From an uncultured Cohaesibacter sp. (GTDB lineage: Bacteria > Pseudomonadota > Alphaproteobacteria > Rhizobiales > Cohaesibacteraceae): 64,000 nucleotides of DNA. The position numbers and the translations under genes are program-made. Below are positions 1-7,107 of this stretch, in pieces. Positions within the stretch are counted from its first letter, which is position 1; every line of letters starts with the position of its first letter. Under the pieces are notes generated by a model that did no database searches, was not told the origin of the DNA, and saw nothing but the letters and a program-made list of their open reading frames with translations. The DNA lies in NCBI RefSeq assembly GCF_963664735.1, contig NZ_OY761553.1, positions 4,089,501 through 4,153,500 of the forward strand. The letters run 5' to 3'.

Positions 1-282
1 ATGCCAATGACGATCAATTGGCCGGGTAGCATGAGTTCAGGGTCCTTTTCGATCCAGTTCTTGCCGGAGATGTTCGGGCGCACATCGAGTTTTGCGCTTG
101 AAGGATCTTGGGCTTTGATGCGAGCCATCAAGATGGGGTCTCCCAAAAAGAGGGGAGATACCATTCAAGTCCACTACAATATTGGTGGTCGGTATGTTCA
201 ATATGATATTCAGGTAGGTTCAATTCTCAATCCATTTATGCTGCGCGCGCTATCGCGCTTTCAATGCCCGGAAGGGCTTTGA
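1..282 (+). CDS. tssM: T6SS membrane-complex protein TssM (IcmF), C-terminal end only
   Basis: This is the last 93 codons of a gene that enters from the left edge; the ATG at position 1 is an internal codon by chance, so the true start is outside the window. The ending, with a phenylalanine-leucine-glutamate-glycine-serine-tryptophan-alanine run, then VGSILNPFML and a final FQCPEGL, matches the usual end of TssM/IcmF, which closes on a periplasmic beta domain finishing in F-x-C-P-x-x-L. TssM is the inner-membrane protein that spans the periplasm and anchors the T6SS baseplate with TssJ and TssL. The stop is two bases before the tagF start, so both are in one operon. Identification rests on the C-terminal motif and on the neighbouring genes. 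Confidence 0.8.
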   Translation: MPMTINWPGSMSSGSFSIQFLPEMFGRTSSFALEGSWALMRAIKMGSPKKRGDTIQVHYNIGGRYVQYDIQVGSILNPFMLRALSRFQCPEGL

Positions 283-284
283 AC

Positions 285-1196
285 ATGGGATTGGGATTTT
301 TCGGTAAGGTGCCGGCCAAGAGAGACTTTGTGTCAAGGCATATTCCTCGTAGTGTGCTCCAACCTTATGAGAACTGGCTGCATGCCTGTTTGGCACATAG
401 CCAGAACCAGATGGGGAATGAGTGGGCGCGCTATTATCTGGTCGCTCCGATTTGGCGATTTTGGCTGGGTAGCAAAATCCTGGGTGTGCCTTGCCAAGGC
501 ATTATTATGTCATCCGTTGATCAGGTCGGGCGGTATTTCCCCTTTACCATATTGCATTACGCCGATGAGGCTGTGAAAACTTGCCCTCCCGTTCTTGATG
601 ACCAGAAGCAATGGTTTGCTTGTGCTGAACGAGAGGCCTTACGTGTCTTGTCTGATGAAGATTTTGAACTGGAGACGATTACTTCAGATTTGAGCAATCC
701 TCATTTGCGAGGCATGGCGTCAGGTGCTTCAGCCTATATGGATTCCGATGGCACCAATTGGTTGCCAGCCCAAGAGCCAGTTCAAGGGTCTAGCTCAGAG
801 GCGGACGCCTCTAGCCAAACGGATAGAAACAATGGCGAGATGGCTTGTTGTGACGATGTTGCAAGCGATTTGTCAGTTTCTCAGGCGGAGGGGCTTTTGG
901 CCAAGCCGGGCGATCTTTCTGAAGAAACGGAACTTGTTCAAGCCAAACCGGAAAAATGCCCGGAAACTGCACAGCCGCAGAATGAGCAAAAGACCCGAAT
1001 TTTGCATCAGAAAGAGAGTGCAGGCTTATTCGAGAGCGTGGGACAGGCCGAATTCTGCGATGCGGCTGCTTCTCGAAGCTATTGGTGGGTGGTGCAGAGT
1101 GACAAGGTGGTGGCCTTGCGTTGTCAGAACGGCCTGCCTAATCCCCGTTTTTATATGCAAATGATTGGTGCCGTTTCCTTTCATCCCCAGAGTTAA
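285..1196 (+). CDS. tagF: T6SS post-translational regulator TagF
   Basis: A 303-residue protein starting MGLGFFGKVPAKRDFVSR, the hallmark opening of the TagF (BMA_A0400) family. The family domain occupies roughly residues 1-150, with a conserved stretch RFWLGSKILG then PCQGIIMSSVDQVGRYFP. A polar, low-complexity linker follows at about 165-260, and a short C-terminal piece with YWWVVQSDKVV ends the protein. An upstream ATG at 264 adds seven residues and overlaps tssM; 285 is preferred because the family begins here and GGAAGG lies about 12 bases upstream. In other bacteria TagF restrains T6SS assembly and works with the kinase/phosphatase switch encoded next. In some lineages TagF is fused to PppA; here the two are separate genes 25 bases apart. 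Confidence 0.9.
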   Translation: MGLGFFGKVPAKRDFVSRHIPRSVLQPYENWLHACLAHSQNQMGNEWARYYLVAPIWRFWLGSKILGVPCQGIIMSSVDQVGRYFPFTILHYADEAVKTCPPVLDDQKQWFACAEREALRVLSDEDFELETITSDLSNPHLRGMASGASAYMDSDGTNWLPAQEPVQGSSSEADASSQTDRNNGEMACCDDVASDLSVSQAEGLLAKPGDLSEETELVQAKPEKCPETAQPQNEQKTRILHQKESAGLFESVGQAEFCDAAASRSYWWVVQSDKVVALRCQNGLPNPRFYMQMIGAVSFHPQS

Positions 1197-1221
1197 GGCT
1201 CATCCTTGATGGGGGGGCCAG

Positions 1222-2007
1222 ATGAAGTTGAGTGCAAAAATGTCTGTGAGCAAATTTCGATTTGAAAGCTGGGGGGTGAGCGACAAAGGCTGCGTTCGTG
1301 AGTTGAACGAGGACAGCTATCTAGCGATGCCTGAAAGTGGTGTTTGGGTTGTCGCTGATGGTATGGGGGGGCATGAAGCTGGTGAACTGGCCAGTCGCGC
1401 TATCGTGGCTCATTGTGAAACGATCGGGATGTCCAGCTCGCTTGTGGACCTTCAGGCCCGTTTTGTAGATCGGATTTACAAGGCCAACAGCGAGATCCAG
1501 GAAATGTCGCGGCAACGAAATGGTGTGACGATTGGCGCTACGCTTGTGGGCTTGCTGATGTTTGAAAATGAGCTTGTTTGTATCTGGTCCGGTGATAGTC
1601 GGATTTATCGTTTGCGAAAAGGTCGGTTAGAGCAGCTTACCCATGACCATACAGAAGTGCAGCAACTTCTGGATCAGCACATGATCTCCCCACAAGACGC
1701 CGAGACCTGGGGGCGCAAAAATGTGATCACGCAAGCAATCGGAGTCGAGCAAACACCTGCTCTGGAGAAGGTGAAGGGGCAGATTCTGGCCGGTGATACT
1801 TTTATCCTGTGCAGTGATGGCCTGACGGCACATCTACGCGACGATGACATTTTGGAGCAGGCTTACGGTCGTCGTCCACAAGATGCCGCTGAAGCGCTTG
1901 TCAATACCACGATTGAGCGAGGGGCAACCGATAATGTAACTGTCGTTGTGGTTCAAAGTCGAGATGTAAGCTCAACCGTTCCATTCCAGACCATGCAGCA
2001 AGTGTAA
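1222..2007 (+). CDS. pppA: PP2C-type serine/threonine phosphatase PppA
   Basis: A 261-residue PP2C/PPM phosphatase. The metal-binding signatures are visible in order: NEDSYLA near residue 29, VVADGMGGHEAG near 42, GDSRIYRLRKG near 120, LCSDGLTAHL near 195 and GATDNVTVVVV near 235. These aspartates hold the two metal ions that activate water for phosphoester cleavage. In T6SS islands this enzyme (PppA) removes phosphate from the FHA protein and opposes PpkA, switching secretion off. The start at 1222 follows a G-rich ribosome site (GGGGGGG, about 6 bases away); an in-frame ATG at 1240 is possible. It sits between tagF and ppkA in a tight operon, nine bases ahead of the kinase. Confidence 0.93.
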   Translation: MKLSAKMSVSKFRFESWGVSDKGCVRELNEDSYLAMPESGVWVVADGMGGHEAGELASRAIVAHCETIGMSSSLVDLQARFVDRIYKANSEIQEMSRQRNGVTIGATLVGLLMFENELVCIWSGDSRIYRLRKGRLEQLTHDHTEVQQLLDQHMISPQDAETWGRKNVITQAIGVEQTPALEKVKGQILAGDTFILCSDGLTAHLRDDDILEQAYGRRPQDAAEALVNTTIERGATDNVTVVVVQSRDVSSTVPFQTMQQV

Positions 2008-2015
2008 TAGGCCAG

Positions 2016-4118
2016 ATGATGTCCGATTTTGACGATGAAGAACAAGGAAAGACCCCTGAAGGAATACTGGAAGGGACAACGATTGGTGGCAATTACCGCA
2101 TAGACAAAATGATCGCCGAAGGGGGCATGGGCGAAGTTTTCCGGGCTCACAACATTCATAATGAAGAAGATATTGTTGCGATCAAGATCGTGAGGGATGA
2201 GCTTGCAAGAGATGAAACGATTTTGTCTCTCGCCAAAAAAGAAAGCTCGATCATCAGTCGTCTCTCCCACAATGCCATTGTGCAATATCGGATGTTCGTG
2301 ATTGATGAGGTTCTCAAACGCCCCTGTCTTGTCATGGAATATGTGGATGGTGAGGCGCTGGGCACGATAATGGAGCGTAAGCCATTTTCCGCGCAGGACG
2401 TCCGTTCTTTCTTGCTGCGCATCGCTGATGGACTGGCAGAGGTGCATGATGCTGATGTTATCCATCGGGACCTTTCTCCCGATAACATCATTTTGCCCGG
2501 GCAGAATATCGAAAAAGCAAAGATTATCGATTTCGGCATTGCGCGTGCAGTTGATCTTGGCAAAACCCTGCTAGGTGACAAGTTTGCTGGTAAATATAAT
2601 TTTGTGTCTCCCGAGCAGTTGGGGCTCTATCAGGGGCAGATTTCTCCTCGCACCGATATCTATTCTCTGGCTTTGGTCTGTATTGCCGCAATGCAGGGTA
2701 AGCCGCTGGACATGACCGGAAGCGGCAAGCCCGTTGATCTGATCGAACGCCGGCAGACCATTCCTAATCTGGATCATGTTGATCCTTCCTTGCGAGACTT
2801 GCTGCGCTGGATGTTGCAACCCGATCCTGCCGATCGACCTCAGGACATGCGTGCGGTGGTTGATTGGCTTGGAAAGAATGCCATTCCGAACGATAATGAG
2901 AAGGATGAGGTTGAAGCTGAATCCGAAACCGGAGAGGCAGGGCAAAAGCAGCATGTTATATCTGCTTCCGATGAAGGTGAGGAGCTTTGGACAATTCCGG
3001 AGCCAGCCGCCGCGAGCTCTGAAAGCTTTCGGGAAGCTGAACAAACTTCTCCTCCCTCCCAATCAGCTGATGGTGACAGGACGGTGCTTGTCTCCCACCA
3101 AACGTCGATGGAAGGCGGGACAGAGCTGGGAGGCGTGTCTCCTTCCTCTCATGAATGGACGGCAAGTCCAAATGAACGTCTTGGTCAAGATGCCGCAGAT
3201 GAATTGCCTGCACATCTGCGAGCCATGCAGGACAGTGAGCCGTTTGCTACAACGACCAATGCGCCCCCATCAGTCAAGGTGGAGAAAGCGCCGTTAAAAG
3301 CGAAATGGTTGTTTCCAGTCTCAGCTGGGCTTGCGGCTCTTGTTTTGGTCGGTTTCGGGGCATGGGCGTTGATTGCGGGTTTGGGAGGGGATGATTCCCT
3401 CTCTTCATCAGGAGGGGGCAATAAATCCCTTGTCACCAACATCATGACACCGGATGAAATAGAAAAGGTCGCGAGCTCATTCAAAGATCTCAAATGGGTT
3501 CAAAACTATGAGGAAGGGGAGTGCTTTTACGCTTTCGTTCAACCTACCAGTAAAAACTCCGCAAGTATTATTGCCTTTTCCGATCAGGAGGATGCATTCA
3601 AGACATTTGCTCAAAACTACCAAGCGAAAATGGGCAAGGCACCAGATCTGGTAAGAGATCTTCTTGTAAAAAAACAGTGTCCCATCACCAGTTTCCTAAA
3701 GGATATTTCAAGTTCGATACCGGTGTACAGCATCGAGCTTGAGAGCAACAGGGTGAAAAAGGGCCTGCCTTTGCGGGCCAGTTTTGCGCTGCGTAACAAG
3801 CTTGATAGCTACTCTGTCCTTTTGCTGGATCAGTCGGGTATTGTCTATAATATTACATCTTATGCCGAGCCATTCACCAAATCGGGGCAGCAATTTGTAA
3901 AAGTTGAACTGAATATGGAATTGGCAAAACAATTTACCCAAGAGCAGCCGCAGTTGATCCTTGCTTTGAGTGGTGATGGCAATAGCGTCAGACGAGCAAA
4001 TATTGCCAACCCGCAACGTGCGCTTAAAATCTTTCCGGATCTATCGAAAAATCTGGAATTCTCAAATGATGAGATCTCCGTTCATCTTGCCCGGTTTGTG
4101 ATCGCTCCTGCCCAGTGA
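2016..4118 (+). CDS. ppkA: Transmembrane serine/threonine kinase PpkA
   Basis: A 700-residue Hanks-type kinase. The kinase domain covers roughly residues 25-285: glycine loop MIAEGGMGEVF, lysine in VAIKIV near 57, catalytic VIHRDLSPDN near 150 and IIDFGIARA near 172. An acidic, serine/proline-rich linker runs to about 428. One membrane helix (WLFPVSAGLAALVLVGFGAW, about 432-455) then leads to a periplasmic domain of about 230 residues with cysteines at 503 and 555. In the threonine-phosphorylation pathway PpkA senses an outside signal through this domain and phosphorylates the FHA protein to trigger T6SS firing. The periplasmic domain appears homologous to the end of the convergent TonB-like protein at 4152-5747 (see findings). 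Convergent gene ends are only 33 bases apart. Confidence 0.93.
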   Translation: MMSDFDDEEQGKTPEGILEGTTIGGNYRIDKMIAEGGMGEVFRAHNIHNEEDIVAIKIVRDELARDETILSLAKKESSIISRLSHNAIVQYRMFVIDEVLKRPCLVMEYVDGEALGTIMERKPFSAQDVRSFLLRIADGLAEVHDADVIHRDLSPDNIILPGQNIEKAKIIDFGIARAVDLGKTLLGDKFAGKYNFVSPEQLGLYQGQISPRTDIYSLALVCIAAMQGKPLDMTGSGKPVDLIERRQTIPNLDHVDPSLRDLLRWMLQPDPADRPQDMRAVVDWLGKNAIPNDNEKDEVEAESETGEAGQKQHVISASDEGEELWTIPEPAAASSESFREAEQTSPPSQSADGDRTVLVSHQTSMEGGTELGGVSPSSHEWTASPNERLGQDAADELPAHLRAMQDSEPFATTTNAPPSVKVEKAPLKAKWLFPVSAGLAALVLVGFGAWALIAGLGGDDSLSSSGGGNKSLVTNIMTPDEIEKVASSFKDLKWVQNYEEGECFYAFVQPTSKNSASIIAFSDQEDAFKTFAQNYQAKMGKAPDLVRDLLVKKQCPITSFLKDISSSIPVYSIELESNRVKKGLPLRASFALRNKLDSYSVLLLDQSGIVYNITSYAEPFTKSGQQFVKVELNMELAKQFTQEQPQLILALSGDGNSVRRANIANPQRALKIFPDLSKNLEFSNDEISVHLARFVIAPAQ

Positions 4119-4151
4119 TTGGCTTTTCGGGTGAACCGTCACTGTTATTTG

Positions 4152-5747
4152 TCAGGGTTTGACAACAAAGGCCGTGAAGGCGAGAGCTAAAACCAGATTA
4201 TTGCTCTTGTATTCTTGGGACAAGGCTGCGAAGAAGCGATCCGCTTTGCTGCCGTTCTGAGTAATAAGGGTTTGCGGTGTTTTTGAACTTCGAAGGGCAA
4301 CGAGCAGCTGGACTGCTGCGTCAGTTTTTCCGGTCAAAACGATGGGGGTATTGAAGGCGACACCACTGTCGCTTACGGTTCCGTCAACGGCGGTCATCGC
4401 GATTGTCGGTTTCAGTAGTGGGTCCATGGATTGAACATTGCCCTCATCGTCGACCAGAAGCAAATGTACTTCCTTGCCTCCGCCCCAAATGCCCCCTTTG
4501 AGCAGGGAGCCACTCTGGATGATCGTCTGTTCGAGCTTGATGCCCATTGTGATATTTGCAGGAAGATTGTTGTGCTGCGCGAATGAAATGGCGTCACATT
4601 GTGAATTTGTAATTGGTGCAAACTGTGCCATGGTAACAGGCTGGTTGGATTGGCGAAATGACTGGATTATCTCCCGTACCTTCCGATTATCATTGCCTAT
4701 GCCAAGTAGCCCCAATTCTCCAGATGGCAATCTGCGCGGCGTGATCAGACTGCATGATTTCGTTGGAAGTTGTGCGAGGGTTTGTGCCGCTTTCCTGACT
4801 TGATCTTCTTGATTGTCTGCTTCTGGTTCCTGCGGGGTCGTCTTGGCGGGCAGATTTGCCAGTTTTGTTCGCTTTGTGGCGCTGGGGGCAATTCGAGCGG
4901 ATTTTGATCTGGTTTTGGCAGGGCGTGATACCGCCGTGGGCTTGGCTGCGGAAATGGCTTTTGACGGTGCTATGCCTTTTGCTAAAGGGGCTCTGGCATG
5001 GCTATTGACTGGGCTAGTCAGTGTGGCAGTAGGGGCGGGGCCGGACGATGCGGCGCCCGCAACGGGGAGAGCTGCTATCTTGGGCCGTCTTGAGGGTTTT
5101 GTTGTGACAATCATGCGCTCTGTTTTTGCCCCTTGCAATGGGGTCAATTGCTGAGCTGCTGACATGGCGGTGCTTGTGGTTGGCTGGAGCGGGGGGCTGG
5201 AAGAGGATGTTGCGGAAAGTTGGCGGGCTGATGGTGCTGTTGTGTTTTTGGCTTTGTGGTTTGGTCCCAACACTTTTATATCGTTCGTAGAAGAATTGAG
5301 AGTGGAGCGGGCCTCGCTAGATTGGATCACTTTGGTTTTCGCCGGTTCAAGCGATTTGCCATTTGCGCTGGAAAGGGCTTTTCTGGTGATGGTGCCGCGA
5401 AGATGAGAGCCGCTCGTCGGGCTTGGTTGTTTTCGTGTCTTTGCCGCTTCTGATGTGGTCAGACGTTTTGTATTCTCAGTTTTGTCAAGCTGTTCGACTT
5501 GCTTGGAACGTGTCTTCCGCAGGTGCGATGCCTCTGCTTTGGTTGCATGAACGGAGTTCGGTAGCGATTTTAAGCCATGAGGCGCCAGCTTGTTTATTTG
5601 CAGGTTATCAAAGAAAAATTCAGTGGTTTGATGGTCCAATGTCGCCGAAGGCTGGGCGGACATCAAGCTGAGGATAAAGGCTGCGTGAAGGCAAAGCGCT
5701 GTGAACCCGGAAAAAATCCAGAAGCCATGTTCGCGTTTCACCATCAT
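4152..5747 (-). CDS. TonB-like periplasm-spanning protein with T6SS sensor-type C-terminal domain
   Basis: A 531-residue protein with a short cytoplasmic start, one membrane helix (FWIFSGFTALCLHAAFILSL, about 8-30), a long Ala/Thr/Ser/Pro/Lys-rich stretch (about 50-320) suited to spanning the periplasm, and a folded C-terminal domain (about 325-531). This is the general layout of TonB/TolA, but I do not see a TonB C-terminal motif. The C-terminal domain instead resembles the periplasmic domain of PpkA: cysteines at 332 and 384 have the same 52-residue separation, and a matching HLLLVDDEGNV strand follows. It is 13 bases downstream of an ExbD-like gene, so it is probably the energy-transducing partner of the ExbB/ExbD set on this island. 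The start follows GGAG about 10 bases upstream; a second ATG is adjacent. The function is inferred. Confidence 0.6.
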   Translation of the reverse strand: MMVKREHGFWIFSGFTALCLHAAFILSLMSAQPSATLDHQTTEFFFDNLQINKLAPHGLKSLPNSVHATKAEASHLRKTRSKQVEQLDKTENTKRLTTSEAAKTRKQPSPTSGSHLRGTITRKALSSANGKSLEPAKTKVIQSSEARSTLNSSTNDIKVLGPNHKAKNTTAPSARQLSATSSSSPPLQPTTSTAMSAAQQLTPLQGAKTERMIVTTKPSRRPKIAALPVAGAASSGPAPTATLTSPVNSHARAPLAKGIAPSKAISAAKPTAVSRPAKTRSKSARIAPSATKRTKLANLPAKTTPQEPEADNQEDQVRKAAQTLAQLPTKSCSLITPRRLPSGELGLLGIGNDNRKVREIIQSFRQSNQPVTMAQFAPITNSQCDAISFAQHNNLPANITMGIKLEQTIIQSGSLLKGGIWGGGKEVHLLLVDDEGNVQSMDPLLKPTIAMTAVDGTVSDSGVAFNTPIVLTGKTDAAVQLLVALRSSKTPQTLITQNGSKADRFFAALSQEYKSNNLVLALAFTAFVVKP

Positions 5748-5760
5748 GTCATTTGGTCTC

Positions 5761-6201
5761 CTAGTTATTCTTGCGGTATGTGACCAGGATAGTTTGGGTG
5801 CCTTGCTGGCTGATCATGTCGATGATCTTGATTGCTTCGGTTGCTGGGTAGGTCTTGGAAACCAGAATATAGAGCTTGCGCAAACTCGAACTTTTCTGAA
5901 CAAGATTCTCGGATGAAATTGGCTCGCCATTATATGTCATCGGTGCGTCTTGAGTAAGAATGAGCAGAGGTTGAGGCAGCTTTGTTATGTCGAGCTGTTG
6001 CGTCTCTACCGGATCAACAATGATGGCGCTTCGGTCCACGATAGAACCGGAAATAACGAAGAAAAGGAGCAGGAGGAAAACGATATTGATCGTTGCTAGA
6101 GAAAAATCTGGTCCGGCTTTTCGTTCTTGCTTTGTAAAATAGTCATTGATCATAGCAAAATTCACTAGGGAAATGGATGCCTCAATTTGTTTCGTTGGCA
6201 C
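5761..6201 (-). CDS. ExbD/TolR-like proton-channel subunit (second of two)
   Basis: Up to 146 residues, with one membrane helix (FSLATINIVFLLLLFFVISG) followed by a periplasmic domain, as in ExbD/TolR. The family's channel aspartate in the helix (usually D-V-x-F-x-L-L) is replaced here by asparagine in TINIVFLLL, so this copy may be non-conducting. Two starts are possible: GTG at 6201, which overlaps the upstream exbD-like gene by 20 bases, or ATG at 6153, giving 130 residues. The shorter form looks more like a normal ExbD N terminus (KQERKAGPDFSL), but neither has a clear ribosome site. It probably forms a hetero-pair with the next ExbD and is driven by the ExbB-like channel at 31547-32176. 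Confidence 0.75.
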   Translation of the reverse strand: MPTKQIEASISLVNFAMINDYFTKQERKAGPDFSLATINIVFLLLLFFVISGSIVDRSAIIVDPVETQQLDITKLPQPLLILTQDAPMTYNGEPISSENLVQKSSSLRKLYILVSKTYPATEAIKIIDMISQQGTQTILVTYRKNN

Positions 6202-6625
6202 GACGGAGCAATGTTACATTTTTCATATGAGCGAGCTTTAGGCCTTCTAGCAGGCTGGTTACATTCTGCATTGGGGTTTTTTGGCCAAGGATAATCTGAA
6301 TCTCATTTTGCTTCCCGCTTTTCAGCGCTTCAATCACTTCATCAATGCTGTCAATGGAATAGCTTTGCCGGTCTAACAGGATTCTGCCGCCGGTCAGGCG
6401 CAGCAGTGCAGACGAGGTGTTTGGGTGGGAGGCGAGTTTGGCTGCCGTTTGGTGTTTTTCCTCGCTCTGCGTCGAGTTTGGTCTGGTAGAGAGATCCAGT
6501 AGGGAATATGGGGCAGTGTTGGTGGCAAGCATGAAAAAAATCAGTAAGAGAAAAATGACATCAACCAGCGATGTCAAAGCAAACTTTGGCCGTTTCCTTG
6601 ATGATTTCCATAAAATTTTCGTCAA
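6182..6625 (-). CDS. ExbD/TolR-like proton-channel subunit (first of two)
   Basis: A 147-residue protein with a basic N terminus (KSSRKRPKF), one membrane helix ALTSLVDVIFLLLIFFMLAT, and a periplasmic domain of about 105 residues. The aspartate in SLVDVIFLLL is the conserved proton-carrying residue of ExbD/TolR. The start is an unusual TTG preceded by GGGGG about 6 bases away; no in-frame ATG fits the family start. It is the first gene of a three-gene minus-strand operon (two ExbD-like proteins and the TonB-like protein) that diverges from vgrG. ExbD normally works with an ExbB/TolQ pentamer to couple proton flow to periplasmic work. The only ExbB in the window is 25 kb away, at the other edge of the T6SS island. 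Confidence 0.85.
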   Translation of the reverse strand: MTKILWKSSRKRPKFALTSLVDVIFLLLIFFMLATNTAPYSLLDLSTRPNSTQSEEKHQTAAKLASHPNTSSALLRLTGGRILLDRQSYSIDSIDEVIEALKSGKQNEIQIILGQKTPMQNVTSLLEGLKLAHMKNVTLLRRANETN

Positions 6626-7107
6626 TTAAGCCCCCTGTTTTCTGGACCTAAATTCTATGAAATTGAAGTCGGTTTGTTTTATGCCAATAGAATGATTGAG
6701 CTGACGCTATTGATGAAACCCTGATGAAATGGGCTTCCTTCTAAAAGGGCTTTTAAGTCGCTAAGCCCGAAAAAGGATAAATAGATAGTTCTTGTTCTTT
6801 ACTATTGCCGGAATTTGACTTTTGAGCAAGAGGGTCACGAACAGAGAAACGGCTTTGCATGATCGGGTATTTTGTTGCGCCAAGCAATTATTGAAATTTT
6901 AATCGCTAACGCTGAAACGCTCTGGAATAGACATGAATGTCAAGGGTCATCCAAACATTTGTTGTCGATAAGAAAAACCAAGAAAATCTATAATACAAAT
7001 CTGCATTTTCCCGAGAAAAGGACAAAACTGCCGTTTGTGTGGCGGCTATGAAGTGTGTTACAAGGTGATGCAGGTTTTACGTGTTTTTTTATTATGAAGG
7101 TATTTTC
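6626..7107 (+). other. Divergent intergenic region between exbD-like operon and vgrG
   Basis: About 480 bases, AT-rich and without a credible gene. It must hold the promoters for the minus-strand exbD-like operon and for vgrG. I saw no sharp promoter consensus or operator that I would defend. A short imperfect repeat, GGGCTT and AAGCCC around 6747-6768, could form a weak hairpin. Confidence 0.5.

Noticed and set aside
6740-6770. Weak GGGCTT/AAGCCC hairpin as a terminator
   Set aside because: The stem is short and is upstream of both flanking genes, where a terminator would make no sense.
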